Assembly (NCBI RefSeq): GCF_001039355.2
Contig: NW_019774903.1
Span: 134,526 to 198,525, forward strand
Source of the DNA: Lingula anatina
Taxonomy: Eukaryota > Brachiopoda > Lingulata > Lingulida > Lingulidae
DNA length: 64,000 bases
Direction: 5' to 3'
The number at the start of each line of letters is the position of its first letter. Position 1 is the first letter of the stretch. Shown here piece after piece: positions 21,401 through 32,950 of this stretch. The notes under the pieces are model-generated. The model saw nothing but the letters and a program-made list of their open reading frames with translations, was not told the DNA's origin and did not search any database. The position numbers were made by a program, and so were the translations under genes.

Positions 21401-23223
21401 AACTGTGCCCCCTATCTGTTTGCAGCTCCCTGTCCCACTCACCTACAGAGATGAGGAACCTGTCATCCCTAGAGTAGGCCATACACACCACTTCCTGTTC
21501 ATGATGACTCAGCACTTTATGACAAACCATCTGCTGAAGATCCCACAGGCATATCTGACTCTGGGTCAGTCCTGCTCCGCCACTGGCCGAGGCCAACACC
21601 TGGAATTGTCAAAAATACTGACATTATAATTATCAACTAACATGCATTTGCTAGTCTATTAGTATAAAATCAAAGCAAGTTTTGTGATAATAACTTGAGA
21701 TTAAGCATGGAGGCTAATAACAGCAATAGATGGCAGTACTTAAAACTTATTTTAAGTTGGGAATACTGAAAAACAAGGCAGCAAAGCTGTCAAATGTACC
21801 GACAAAAAGCAGGAAATAACTATGCACAAAATAGGCTACTGCCAATTCTGATGCAAAAGTACATAATGTTAAACTGCAAATTCAACATCAAATTTTAACA
21901 TAACTTCTAAAATAATGGCCCGATTATGCTGATTTTCAAACTCTACCTGCGTTTTAGTAAGATTGACCACTCCTGTGAGTTTAATAACAATTGGCCTATA
22001 TTGTGTTTACAGTGTTGCATATATGCTGAAAAAAAGGAAAAAACAGCATAACTACTAAAATAGTGGCCCGATCATGCCGATTTTCGAACTTGACCTGCGT
22101 TTTAGTAAGATTGATTACTCTTGTGAGTTTCATGACAACAGGCCTAACGGTTTTCCTTAAAATGTGTTTACAGGGTTGCATATATGCTGAAAAGTGATAA
22201 AACAGCATAACTTCTACAATAATGCCCCGATCATGCTGATTTTCGAACTTGACCTGCGTTTTATGAATATTCATCAGCTCTGTAAATATAAAACCAAAAA
22301 ATAAAACTGTGTTCCACTTATCATGTTTACAGTGAAAGTGCACGGCGACGGCATCGCCATCGGCGACGACGGCGACGACAGACGCAGGTGATGGCAATAT
22401 GAACAGACACATCTGTGTCTGTACATAAAAAATACATATTAGCAGGCATTAATTTGCTCTGAATAACTGGAGACAGAGAAGTTGACAAAGGACATAGTAG
22501 GAAAAGTATCAAAAACACAATTTAAATCTATTTCACTAAGCATATAAATACATGCATATAAATAAATGTCTTTTGTTCATTAAGAGAACTAGCACCACTA
22601 GTATATCATCAATACAATATGAGTATTAAGCTCCACCCACCTGACAATCATTCTGTAAAGCTAATGTTGAGATCTCCTCTGTGTGACCTGTAGTGACAAT
22701 AACATTGAATATCAACAATCAAAACTTGGTATATGAATGCATTAATGGTTACAGTTTAGATTCCCAAGAACCAGTGCTACTTCAAACATATCATTGCTCT
22801 TCAAAAACAAAATATATTAACAAAGGACTAAACACTAAACTCTGAAATAAGTTGAGAATGTAAGCTGTGTGAATAATGCTGCACTTGTCCGAGACCCTGT
22901 TATTAAAGATAAATCTTGATTGATGAATTCATGTAATGTCTAAAAGACATGTTTGATTTTATAGTTGATGAAAAAATACTATTAATATATAATCTGATTT
23001 TTGTTTAATCATTCAACTGTCCATTACAAGGATATTACTGTGGACTGTGATACATCTGGTTACTTTCCCCCACCTACCTATGAGGTGCCTCTGTGTACTC
23101 TGACTTAGGTCTTCTACTACTATTATACAGCCACAAGTGTAAGCAAAGAAACCTGAAATGTAAATTATACTAGTTTTTTTTACAATATCACATGGTCAAG
23201 TTAAGCAAAACCTGATGGCAAAA

Positions 23224-23270
<47 letters not shown>

Positions 23271-24545
23271 ACCATTGGAGGAGTCATCAGAAACAAATAG
23301 GAGTTGCCCTTGTGAAAGGGAACACAACACTATTATAGACAACACACACTGTTGAAGTCTATTGAAAGACATAGTAAATCCACACACATTTTCAATAATA
23401 TTGTATATACCAATATGTATATGCCATAAAGTTTACCCGTGTCTGGCTGCCAGATCATGTTGTCTCTTCCATTGCCATTATATCCCAGTACAGACATCAG
23501 CTGTAACCCAGCCTGGTTAGGGGGAGCAACATAACGACGCTAGAACAGATAATATTTCATGTCTTGTTTTATTATTGTGTACAGTAAGGCTTCACATAAA
23601 TATCATCACCATAAATAATGGGTAAAAAAAATCTAAAGCTGGCCCCTGTGTAAAATTGTAAAACTGACCCATGTGTATTAATATAAGTTATCCTGCTTTA
23701 ATTTTTTTTTCAAATCACCTGTGCCAGCTGACAAGTCTTAGGCCTTGGTTTGAAATGTTTATGTACAGCAGGTGGTGGATGAGCCGTGACTCCGGCAGAC
23801 TTCCTGAGACTTCTGCTGCTGACTGTGGCACGGTGCTTGGCTGGAGACTTGTATCTTTGGTGGGGCTGTACTTGGGGGCTGTGTCCCAATGTTTCATGAC
23901 CTACTATCTCTGCTACCTGGAGGGGAAGGATTGGATTCAATGACCTTTTTGAACCTATTTGTTACCTAGAGTTATAATTTTTACATGTTTCAATTGTTGG
24001 GTTCATGTTCAAGTTCCCCTGGTACTGGCTATGACAGTTTTACCATTTAATAATAATAATAATAATAAAAATAATAATAATAAATTTGCCACTTCGCTTA
24101 CCAATATACACAAAAACTAAAACAAAATGTATTCAAGTTTCAAGAAATTCTTTATGAATATATTCGACTACCAACATGTTGGTGTCTATGTTTATTGATA
24201 ATGCAACCAAACAAAAAAATTAATTTCATGTGTAAAGTACTGAGAGATCGTTGGTATATAAAATAAATATAACCCATGAGCTACATGTTGATTCAGTTGT
24301 ACACAAACAGCTTCAATTTTTTTAGTAGACACATGTCCTACGCACTGATTCAGTATCTGTGGTCTCTGTGTCCCCAGCCTTCTCCTGGAGCTGTGGTCCA
24401 AACAACACCTCTTCCTGGTCTTCATCAGGCTCGTCAAACCCCACATCTAGACCAAGATCAGGGCAAATGCAATATATGATATGACATAATATATCAAACA
24501 CAGTGTTATATAATAGCAGGCAAATATAGCTTTAAAAAGCCAGTT

Positions 24546-24631
<86 letters not shown>

Positions 24632-25154
24632 TGTGTGTGGGGCTGAACTCACAGCAGAGCTCAAAATTTTAAACAAACGGCTATAATCATGACTTATAAT
24701 TAAAAACAGTCAAAACCATGAACATGAAAATTAATCAATCTAAACATTCAAAATTATTTCTATCCATAGTTATACAAAGCCTCAAGGATTAATAGATACC
24801 TCCATTAGTGGTCTTGTGCAGAGCACTGACTTCAGAGATCTTGGGGTCATATCTGGCAGGTTTGGGGGGACTCCTCCTGGGCATGTCTGTCAGGGACATG
24901 TTGAGACTTCTACGGACTGGGCTCTTGAACTGGACCTCCTCTCGCTCAGCTGGAACGTAACATGTTTAAAGCAAGGTGAGAATGGGTTTAAAGCTTTATA
25001 TCAACACAGAAAGCTTGATACCCTCCATTACAATTGATTATGAACCAATTAATTGGTCTTTTAAACCCAATTCAATATAACCTCCTTCAACCCAGGGATT
25101 CTGTGGTATTCTCTGAAAACATTCCTAATGATGAATTTTGTATGTGTATGTTCA

Positions 25155-25225
<71 letters not shown>

Positions 25226-28200
25226 TGAGTGAGTGAGGCAGGGACTGTTAAGTGTCAAAATGATAATTTTCCTGGAACGGATGCAACTCACCATCTTCCC
25301 TTCGAATGTAGCTTTTCACAGGAGTTCTGCCTCTGAAATGACATAACTTCCAATAAAATCAAGCTGGAATAGTCTTACACCAAGGGAAATAAGGAAGACC
25401 ATAAAAGACATTTGAATCAAACACCCCAAAATGAATAGAAATGGTCATTCACTTTTTCTTTTTTTTCTTTTGAAAGCACAAAAACTGGATATGAAGAAAT
25501 TCTCTTTTTGAGTCATAGAAATCAAATGCTGAAAATATCACACCATGACCAATACTACAATACTAATACTGAGCAGCAAACTCACTCCAGTGTCTCCACC
25601 TCTCTCTTGTTGGCCATGAAATCCCAGAGGAAGATGGCCTCCCCAATGCTGACTACACCCAGACTGTCAGGTGTGAACACCACCTTGCTGATCTTCTCTG
25701 TGTGACCTATGAACACCTGGATTAACCAATTAATTAATTAATTAAATGGATTAAATTAACATAATGATAAAAATGATAAGAAGAAGAGAAGGTGGACACA
25801 TACAAACATCTACTCAAAGCCGTATCTTAGTATCCTTAGGTTGTATTTCCAGAGATTTAGATTGATCCAGGGATTAAAATTTAGATCGACCTTACTCCCT
25901 GGGGGTTCACGCTAAATTGCAGTCAGCCGAGCAGACACCATAGTTAATTACTCCCTTCCAGCTTTTAGTAGGCAGGACAGACGCTTAAGCTGGCCAAGCT
26001 GACAGTAATCTAGTGAGACTCCCCACAGGGATAAATCGATCTAAAAATCTATGGAAATGGGGTGTAAGATGAAGACCAGAAGACCTATGTATTTAATGTT
26101 GGCAACAAGAAGCATACCACTGTAAACAAAAATTGCATCTATGCATATATTTTGTGTGCATTTTTCTTTTCTTTTCCTTTTTTTTTTTTTGGTAAAACTT
26201 CAGAAAAAAAAGATGTTTCAAAACACTGTCATAAAATCTATTTGCTATTTATTATGAATATCTGTTTTAGTTTTCTTTCTGACAAATTCAATTGTTATAA
26301 AATAAACAACATCTATTAACCAATTTCTTGGGTTTTAAGATATTAAAGTACCTGAAAGTTAAGGTCCAATCTCATGTGGTAGTCCCAGACTTTGATAACC
26401 CGATCCCCTGCTGTGACAAGATGGCGACCATCACGAATGACGTCAAGGGAGGTGCAACCACTACGATGAATGTTATTCATCTTGAAAAATAAAATTGAAT
26501 TAAAACAATTAGTTTATTTTCTCAAAAACTGTATAACTTTCATTCAACTATTTCTTTATCTATGGAAGTGAGAAAAAATTGATAGACTGCTACAAACTAA
26601 GATCTAATATACCAAAGATTGGACACTCGGCAATTCTTCAAAGGGTATCCGTTTATTAGATCTTAGCTACAAACAAGTTCTATATGGTCTGAAGTAGGCC
26701 ATAACAAGGTAAGTAACCAAGATCTGACATTTAACGTATGTACAACTATAGATGGAAAAAATGAGACTGGTGTTAATTCGTTATCTAGGTATATCTAAGA
26801 ATACAAAGGATAAATTTTGTACACTATGAATAAAATAAAGCTACTTTTAAAACTATCATCCACCCTTTAAAAATGTTTTTGGGTCTTACTCAAGACGAAG
26901 AAAAAAAATATATTTTCCTGAAAAAACAAATCACCTCTGAAAGCAGACGACCTGTCCTAGCATCAAACTTGAGCAGACTATTTGAGGATGTGGCCACCAG
27001 GAGGTGTCTGGTGTGTGTTGGAGCGTAGTGCACCCTCACTGCTGTGTCTATTATAGTACGGGTGTTGTCTGCGGGGTTCAAAGAGGTGATGTCTATTCTG
27101 AGGACCTGAAACAAAGAATTAAGTTACAATACTGTTAAATAGTAGATTGTCTCTTAAGAAGCAACTGGTGAAAGGACTGACTAAAGCAAACTAAAACCAA
27201 TAAATAACTGAATAAAAATAAAAATAAAATTAATTAAGAATTAAAATAGTTCAAACCCATCCATGAGTTTAAAAGATACAATGCTTACTCACTTCATCAA
27301 GTGTTCGTGCATCGAGCACACTGATTGTGAACTCAGTTGGCCCAATGAATGCAATTCGTCTTCCTTCTGGTGCCACCGCGATGGCATCTGGACCAAACTT
27401 CTCCCCCCTTGCGATGGTGTTACCTAGCAACCGGAGTAGACCATAGACATTCTCTGAGGCATCATATAATGCAACAGAGCCCAGAGAGCAGGAGCTGTAG
27501 AGATATTCTCCACTTGGAGAAAATGCAAGACCTGTGATTTTCCCTCGATGCTGCCTAAGTAAAGAAAGGAAATGGTTCCTTTTAAGTGCCCTCAATTATA
27601 TGTGCATTTAAATCAATATACTTCAATAAAAACATAACTTTTTCAAAAATTAACAAAAATTCAAAATTAGACAAAACAATCTAAACACTAAGACTTGACA
27701 TAATTTGAGAAAAAAAAATCAAAATTATTTTTAAAAAATTATTGTATCTTCATTGACATGCCATATCAAAATGCTAAAATCCACGTAATTTAAATAAATT
27801 CTTTTTTTTTTTAAATTTTGAAAATAAATAAGATTCTAAAGATATTTTCCAAATAAATACAGTTTTGAGGTAACATTTGATGATCTAGAAGATAAGTACA
27901 AAGTGTTTTCCCATTAGCTCTGGCACAGTTTTTCATGGTTGTTAAAGAATCAAAACATATTCCCAAAAAAATATTTCCACAGCATGAGAAACTTCCACTT
28001 ACTTGTGCTCTGCCAGCATGCTAGTTGTGGCCACATTGAAGACGCGTACACAGCCATTTTCAAAGCCACACGCAAACACCTGTTGTGATGGGTGATAACT
28101 GACTGCACATGGACACTCCTGGGGGGCACTGAAGTCATATAACTGAAACAAAATCTGGACTTTTAGCATTTCAACCCCCTGGTCTGACTAGTTGGCCTTA

Positions 28201-29971
28201 TATACAAAAGGAAAATATTCATGGCGTATTGAATTTTACTAAATATTATGAATTACCTGACTGCATCATTAAATTCAAACCCATCTTTTCTTTTAAAGCC
28301 TCTCTCTAAGACATATCAACCAACTTATTTTTTAAAATAGAGAAAAACATTTCACCTGTTGCAGTGTGTCCAAATCCCAGACCCTAATAGTGTGATCATT
28401 GGAGACTGTAGCCATGTGTTTTCTCATTGAGTCTATGGCCAGGGACACCACAGGGTCAGTGTGGGACCTCATCACTGTGGTGTAGCCTCTGGTGGACACG
28501 TCCAGTATACCAAGGTTACCCTATGTGATNGTGCCACCGCGATGGCATCTGGACCAAACTTCTCCCCCCTTGCGATGGTGTTACCTAGCAACCGGAGTAG
28601 ACCATAGACATTCTCTGAGGCATCATATAATGCAACAGAGCCCAGAGAGCAGGAGCTGTAGAGATATTCTCCACTTGGAGAAAATGCAAGACCTGTGATT
28701 TTCCCTCGATGCTGCCTAAGTAAAGAAAGGAAATGGTTCCTTTTAAGTGCCCTCAATTATATGTGCATTTAAATCAATATACTTCAATAAAAACATAACT
28801 TTTTCAAAAATTAACAAAAATTCAAAATTAGACAAAACAATCTAAACACTAAGACTTGACATAATTTGAGAAAAAAAATCAAAATTATTTTAAAAAAATT
28901 ATTGTATCTTCATTGACATGCCATATCAAAATGCTAAAATCCACGTAATTTAAATAAATTCTTTTTTTTTTAAATTTTGAAAATAAATAAGATTCTAAAG
29001 ATATTTTCCAAATAAATACAGTTTTGAGGTAACATGTGATGATCTAGAAGATAAGTACAAAGTGTTTTCCCATTAGCTCTGGCACAGTTTTTCATGGTTG
29101 TTAAAGAATCAAAACATATTCCCAAAAAAATATTTCCACAGCATGAGAAACTTCCACTTACTTGTGCTCTGCCAGCATGCTAGTTGTGGCCACATTGAAG
29201 ATGCGTACACAGCCATTTTCAAAGCCACACGCAAACACCTGTTGTGATGGGTGATAACTGACTGCACATGGACACTCCTGGGGGGCACTGAAGTCATATA
29301 ACTGAAACAAAATCTGGACTTTTAGCATTTCAACCCCCTGGTCTGACTAGTTGGCCTTATATACAAAAGGAAAATATTCATGGCGTATTGAATTTTACTA
29401 AATATTATGAATTACCTGACTGCATCATTAAATTCAAACCCATCTTTTCTTTTAAAGCCTCTCTCTAAGACATATCAACCAACTTATTTTTTAAAATAGA
29501 GAAAAACATTTCACCTGTTGCAGTGTGTCCAAATCCCAGACCCTAATAGTGTGATCATTGGAGACTGTAGCCATGTGTTTTCTCATGGAGTCTATGGCCA
29601 GGGACACCACAGGGTCAGTGTGGGACCTCATCACTGTGGTGTAGCCTCTGGTGGACACGTCCAGTATACCAAGGTTACCCTATGTGATAGTGAAGTATAG
29701 AGTATAGTTACAATAGATTATAATACAGTATAAAGTCTATTTGATAAAAAAGTATAGACAGGTCATTTGTATCCGACTAGATGTTTTTGTGTAGACATGG
29801 AAGTAGCTAACCTACAGGTTTAAAGAGTAGATTCAAGACCAGTTACCTAAGTTAACACATGATGGAAATGACATCAGTTACCTACATGTATATATTGAAA
29901 AAGTAGAAAAACTTCATAATGGTTGGGCTGATAGTTCAAACAGTACAGACACATAGTGATTACCCTACATA

Positions 29972-30034
<63 letters not shown>

Positions 30035-30693
30035 ACAACAATAAGTTAAAATGTTATCATTTGAGTGAAAATGCTTCTTACAGTGCTTGTTCCAGCTAAG
30101 ATCTTCAATCCATCCACTGTTATATCAACAGCAGTTACTGGACCTTCGTGCTCTAAAATATAATGTGAACCACACATTAAACACAATCTTCACACCTCTG
30201 GTGTGTGCCAGAGTTATTCAACACAGTGTTTAACCACAGTGAAAAATTACATATCTGATAGGTAGTAGGTACTGATGTTTTCAGTAGGTTCTAACTCTTA
30301 ATACTAATGGGTACCACTTAATACTTTACGTAGGAACTACTTGAAACCAACATGGTTATTGTGCTTAATAAATCTTTGATCTTAGCAGATTCTGCAATAA
30401 AAATATTCTCCTTTTTTAAAGATAAGATCCTCCAATAAAATTGATGGCTATAGACCTGAAGGCACACATGGCTGAAGTCAAGTGACCAGAGGATGACCAC
30501 TGACATTACCTACCTGCCTCCAAGTACACATGGCTGAATGTCAAGTGGCCAGAGGATGACCACTGAAATCACCTACCTGCCTCCAGGTACACATGGCTGA
30601 AGTCAAGTGGCCAGAGGCGCAGGTATCCATCGTCTGAACCTGTCACACAGAAGGACTCTGTTACACACATACTGTTGACTGCTATTCCTGGGC
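14783..30693 (-). CDS. WDR90: WD repeat-containing protein 90, 3' 27 exons
   Basis: Exons, 5' to 3' on the minus strand, all with GT-AG borders and matching phase: 30577-30693, 30082-30152, 29515-29679, 29162-29301, 27293-27554, 26935-27105, 26352-26480, 25586-25716, 25292-25332, 24800-24949, 24346-24446, 23719-23916, 23437-23539, 23078-23152, 22641-22687, 21443-21599, 20763-21004, 20211-20343, 19611-19810, 18867-18956, 18506-18625, 18129-18375, 17631-17761, 16652-16825, 15973-16095, 15558-15642, 14783-14937. The product is a chain of WD40 blades (SDDGYLRLW, SNDHTIRVWDL, GDRVIKVWD, QICLWDL). Conserved WDR90 stretches include RRYVAPPNQAGLQL, VLGYNGNGR and CELVDWL. Vertebrate WDR90 (POC16) acts in centriole and cilium structure; that role is from family knowledge. 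Exons 28003-28142, 28356-28520 and 28531-28715 are extra copies caused by an assembly overlap and are excluded. With the upstream exon about 1,290 codons are present; the N-terminal part lies beyond the window. Confidence 0.93.
15118..15290. mobile_element. Small MITE with inverted ends
   Basis: The ends are inverted copies of CCCATTCAGAATAGGG followed by ACTAACTA and GAGGGTC. It lies in a WDR90 intron. A related half-copy is suggested near 45570-45605 (GCCATTCAGAACGG). No clear target duplication. Confidence 0.55.
15316..15548. mobile_element. 233-bp MITE, intronic copy 1
   Basis: The ends are diverged inverted repeats of the type CTTAGG-TGTATTTCCAGAGATTTAGATTGATC. A second copy in reverse orientation lies at 25835-26068. 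A third copy is split by a larger insertion at 43226-45148. No coding capacity. Confidence 0.65.
16101..16129. repeat. (GACA)n microsatellite acting as polypyrimidine tract
   Basis: In the transcript this reads (CTGT)n and ends four bases before the AG acceptor of the WDR90 exon 15973-16095. The repeat therefore forms the polypyrimidine tract of that splice site. Confidence 0.8.
16934..17363. mobile_element. Outer MITE interrupted by another MITE
   Basis: The outer element has ends CAGGGGTGGAT and ATCCGCCCCTG (inverted, one mismatch) and a 5-bp direct repeat AGGAA on both sides (16929-16933 and 17364-17368). It was later hit by the element at 17091-17349. It lies in a WDR90 intron. Confidence 0.6.
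17091..17349. mobile_element. PIF/Harbinger-like fold-back MITE, copy 1
   Basis: A 259-bp element that is almost a complete palindrome, starting GGCTTCGTTCACATG and ending with its complement, flanked by a TAA duplication (17088-17090 and 17350-17352). A 3-bp TWA target and such termini fit PIF/Harbinger. A second copy with TTA target is at 38924-39180. Confidence 0.75.
18401..18434. repeat. (AT)n microsatellite
   Basis: About 17 AT units in the WDR90 intron between exons 18129-18375 and 18506-18625. Confidence 0.9.
21900..22430. repeat. Dispersed repeat with about 150-bp internal tandem units
   Basis: Three units start at about 21900, 22048 and 22207, each with ATAACTNCTA, a CCCGATNATGC block and CTGCGTTTTA. 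The last unit runs into a GC-rich stretch (GGCGACGGC and inverted GCC) at 22337-22380. Diverged relatives are at 42117-42530 and 50460-50600. No transposase is seen; it may be a non-autonomous element. Confidence 0.55.
23221..23270. repeat. (AAAT)n microsatellite
   Basis: About 12 AAAT units in a WDR90 intron. Confidence 0.9.
24051..24083. repeat. (AAT)n microsatellite
   Basis: Slightly interrupted AAT repeat in a WDR90 intron. Confidence 0.85.
24548..24629. repeat. (GA)n microsatellite
   Basis: About 40 GA units followed by a short GT run, in a WDR90 intron. Confidence 0.95.
25158..25221. repeat. (GT)n microsatellite
   Basis: About 32 GT units located 70 bases from the WDR90 exon 25292-25332. 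Confidence 0.95.
25835..26068. mobile_element. 233-bp MITE, intronic copy 2 (reverse)
   Basis: Reverse-orientation relative of 15316-15548, recognised by CTCCCTGGGGGTTCACGC, TAGTGAGACTCCCCACAG and by the shared ends. Confidence 0.65.
27370..28529. repeat. First copy of the 1.16-kb duplicated WDR90 segment
   Basis: Carries part of exon 27293-27554 and all of exons 28003-28142 and 28356-28520 with their introns. It ends exactly at the N (28530) and is repeated from the first base after the N. Confidence 0.9.
28530..28530. other. Single N between uncollapsed contig ends
   Basis: The 1160 bases before the N equal the 1158 bases after it except for a handful of substitutions and two single-base indels in homopolymers. 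This is the signature of two overlapping contigs, or two haplotypes, joined without merging. Confidence 0.85.
28531..29688. repeat. Second copy of the 1.16-kb duplicated WDR90 segment
   Basis: Contains a truncated exon copy (28531-28715) and complete exon copies 29162-29301 and 29515-29679. Only one set is needed for a continuous WD40 reading frame. Confidence 0.9.
29971..30033. repeat. (AAAT)n microsatellite
   Basis: About 15 AAAT units in a WDR90 intron. Confidence 0.9.
30464..30640. repeat. 62-63-bp minisatellite covering a splice donor
   Basis: Three units begin with ACACATGGCTGAA at 30464, 30526 and 30589. The rightmost unit contains the 3' end of the WDR90 exon 30577-30693 with its donor. 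The other two carry coding-like copies of the exon end, and donor-like CTACCTGCC is present at 30510-30518 and 30573-30581. Confidence 0.8.
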
Positions 30694-32950
30694 CTAGAAA
30701 CATAAAATTAGTTTTCTAATAAATGCAAATTAACTGTACTTACATTGAAGTTTCCTTTCTTCTACTCAACACCACTACATTAAGCATTCGTAAGGAATCT
30801 TTCATAAATATTGAAAAGTAAAAAAAAAAACTTTTTTTTTAAACTCTTTTACCAGTTACATTTTCATTATATTGTTATTTATTCTCTTTATCTGAGCTCC
30901 TATAACCTAAAAGCACTAATAGAGAGGCTTATAGCTCCAAAAGAAATGTCAATATCTAACCAAACTTTTTCAAATGTTAAAACATGCCCGCAAACTGTTT
31001 GCCCTTTTACCTTTAAACTATGTGATATCTTTTTGGTTCACCCTATACTAAAGAGCATACAGTGGCTATCGATCGTCACAAAGTCAAGTCTCCATTTTGT
31101 AGATCGAGTTTAGTTGAAGAAAAACCGTTTACCTTGTAAGTACTAGGAAGTGTAGTAAATTCTTAAGCATACTATTTAACTGTTGACATTCAGATAAACT
31201 GATCTGACCCATTTTTATTGACTTAATACATTCCTTTTTTTTTCATATTTGCTAGCTAACAAAGGAAAGATGGCAGCCTGACCTTACAAAAGAAATCTTA
31301 GATCAACAGAAGAAAAACTAAATTCTGAATGTTGTTAATACTAATGAATGCTCTTTTTTGTGGGATAGGAGTCATATTCAGACAGCATCCTACTGTAACT
31401 ACTATTCTACTGAATGTAAATGAAAACTGTACAAAAAAAGAAGGCCAACAGCTCAAGGTGATCGATAACTTTGCATTACTGATAGCGACGTTTACATGCA
31501 TCAAATAGCTCTGACCATGCCCATTAATAAGATGGCCTTTGCAAAAATACTTCCAAGAGAATGCGAGATTTACTCATGTAGGCTCAATTATATGTGCAAG
31601 TAAAAAGATTTCCCCTCCATTTTCTTATCCCCTTTGTATGATGAAAAATTTGCATAAAACCTAATTTTGCAGAACAGATTTTGCTTTAACAGTCTAATAA
31701 CCATGTATTCAACTGTCATTGTGAAAATGTGTAGAATCACTTAGCTGAACAGGAAAATTTTTATCTTGGAGGAGAGGACAGTTAAATGAAATCAATGTTT
31801 GTGCTGTATTATGTTTATTTATTAGTATTAACTTCACCTACTTATTCCCCAACCAACACATGTACAGATTTGACAGAACTTGTTTGCTTTTTTTTTAACC
31901 TGAATACAACATACCAGAATTTGCACAAGGCACACTATAGTCTTGAAAATGCAATTCATTGGTATTTACTATTGTTGTGTTATAACAATAGTAAATATGT
32001 TATGTTATAACAATGTTTTGATAATTCTTAACAAAACTGTCATGTTCACCAAAGAGATAGCTGATACCAACACCTTAACAGTTTGTCAAACCAGCCCTAG
32101 GTGCTCCCACTGAAACAGGTATCAATGTATATTTATTAGGTCCTGATACCATTTTTGGCTGTTCTACTGCTTTACATGTACTAACCTCACAAAATGTAAT
32201 TTCCAAAGATAAAGAATTTCTGGTAACCAAAATGTAACTTCATGCAGGTAAGGACTAAGGGCTGACAGCATGGTGCCAAAAAATGAAGTTAACATTATTG
32301 ATGATAACTATAACCTAATAATAATTATCTCAGTTTGTCACAATAGGTTATAGCCAATGTAAACAATGCATTTGTACTACGCACACACACTCATTTAGAG
32401 TCGTTGAAAGTACAGCTGCCACATTTTAAATCAACATGTACTACAACATTCTTACAGGATTCACTAGTCAACAACAGCAGAAGATCTGGAGGGGTAGGAA
32501 AACTCTTCCCTATGAGACATCCAAGAAATATACGGATCAAAATAAGAAAGAGAAAAAAAAAGAAAATATGTTAGATCCCATTTTCGAAAGCTAAATCAAA
32601 CTCACTTTAAAGAAAACAGCAATGAGAGGAATCTTTCAAATGACATTACCATGGGTCATTCATTGGTAAGTGTATGGTATTTTAGTGGTTCATTTATTCT
32701 TCACATTTCTATTGTACCATGCCTTCAGTATTTTTATTATTTTTGCTGTAAAGACATAAAAATTAAGTCTACACACATCCATGAATGAAAATGCAACTTT
32801 ATGTAAATGTTATGGATGTGATTGTCCTCATCATAAAATATTTTATGAAGATTAAAGTAAAATAAAAGGAAAGCAGTGCTAATATTTCTACGGGACAATT
32901 TTGTGCACAATAGAAAATAAATCATTGTGTTTGTCCTATACAGAGTTGTA
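30694..32950. other. Left part of the giant WDR90 intron, before gene A
   Basis: No gene seen. AT-rich sequence. The stretch 31290-31600 is a diverged relative of 41640-42010 and 48835-49175, which lies upstream of the paralogous gene B, so it may be part of the same old segmental duplication. The 5' leader exon and promoter of gene A should lie here but cannot be fixed from sequence. Confidence 0.5.
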
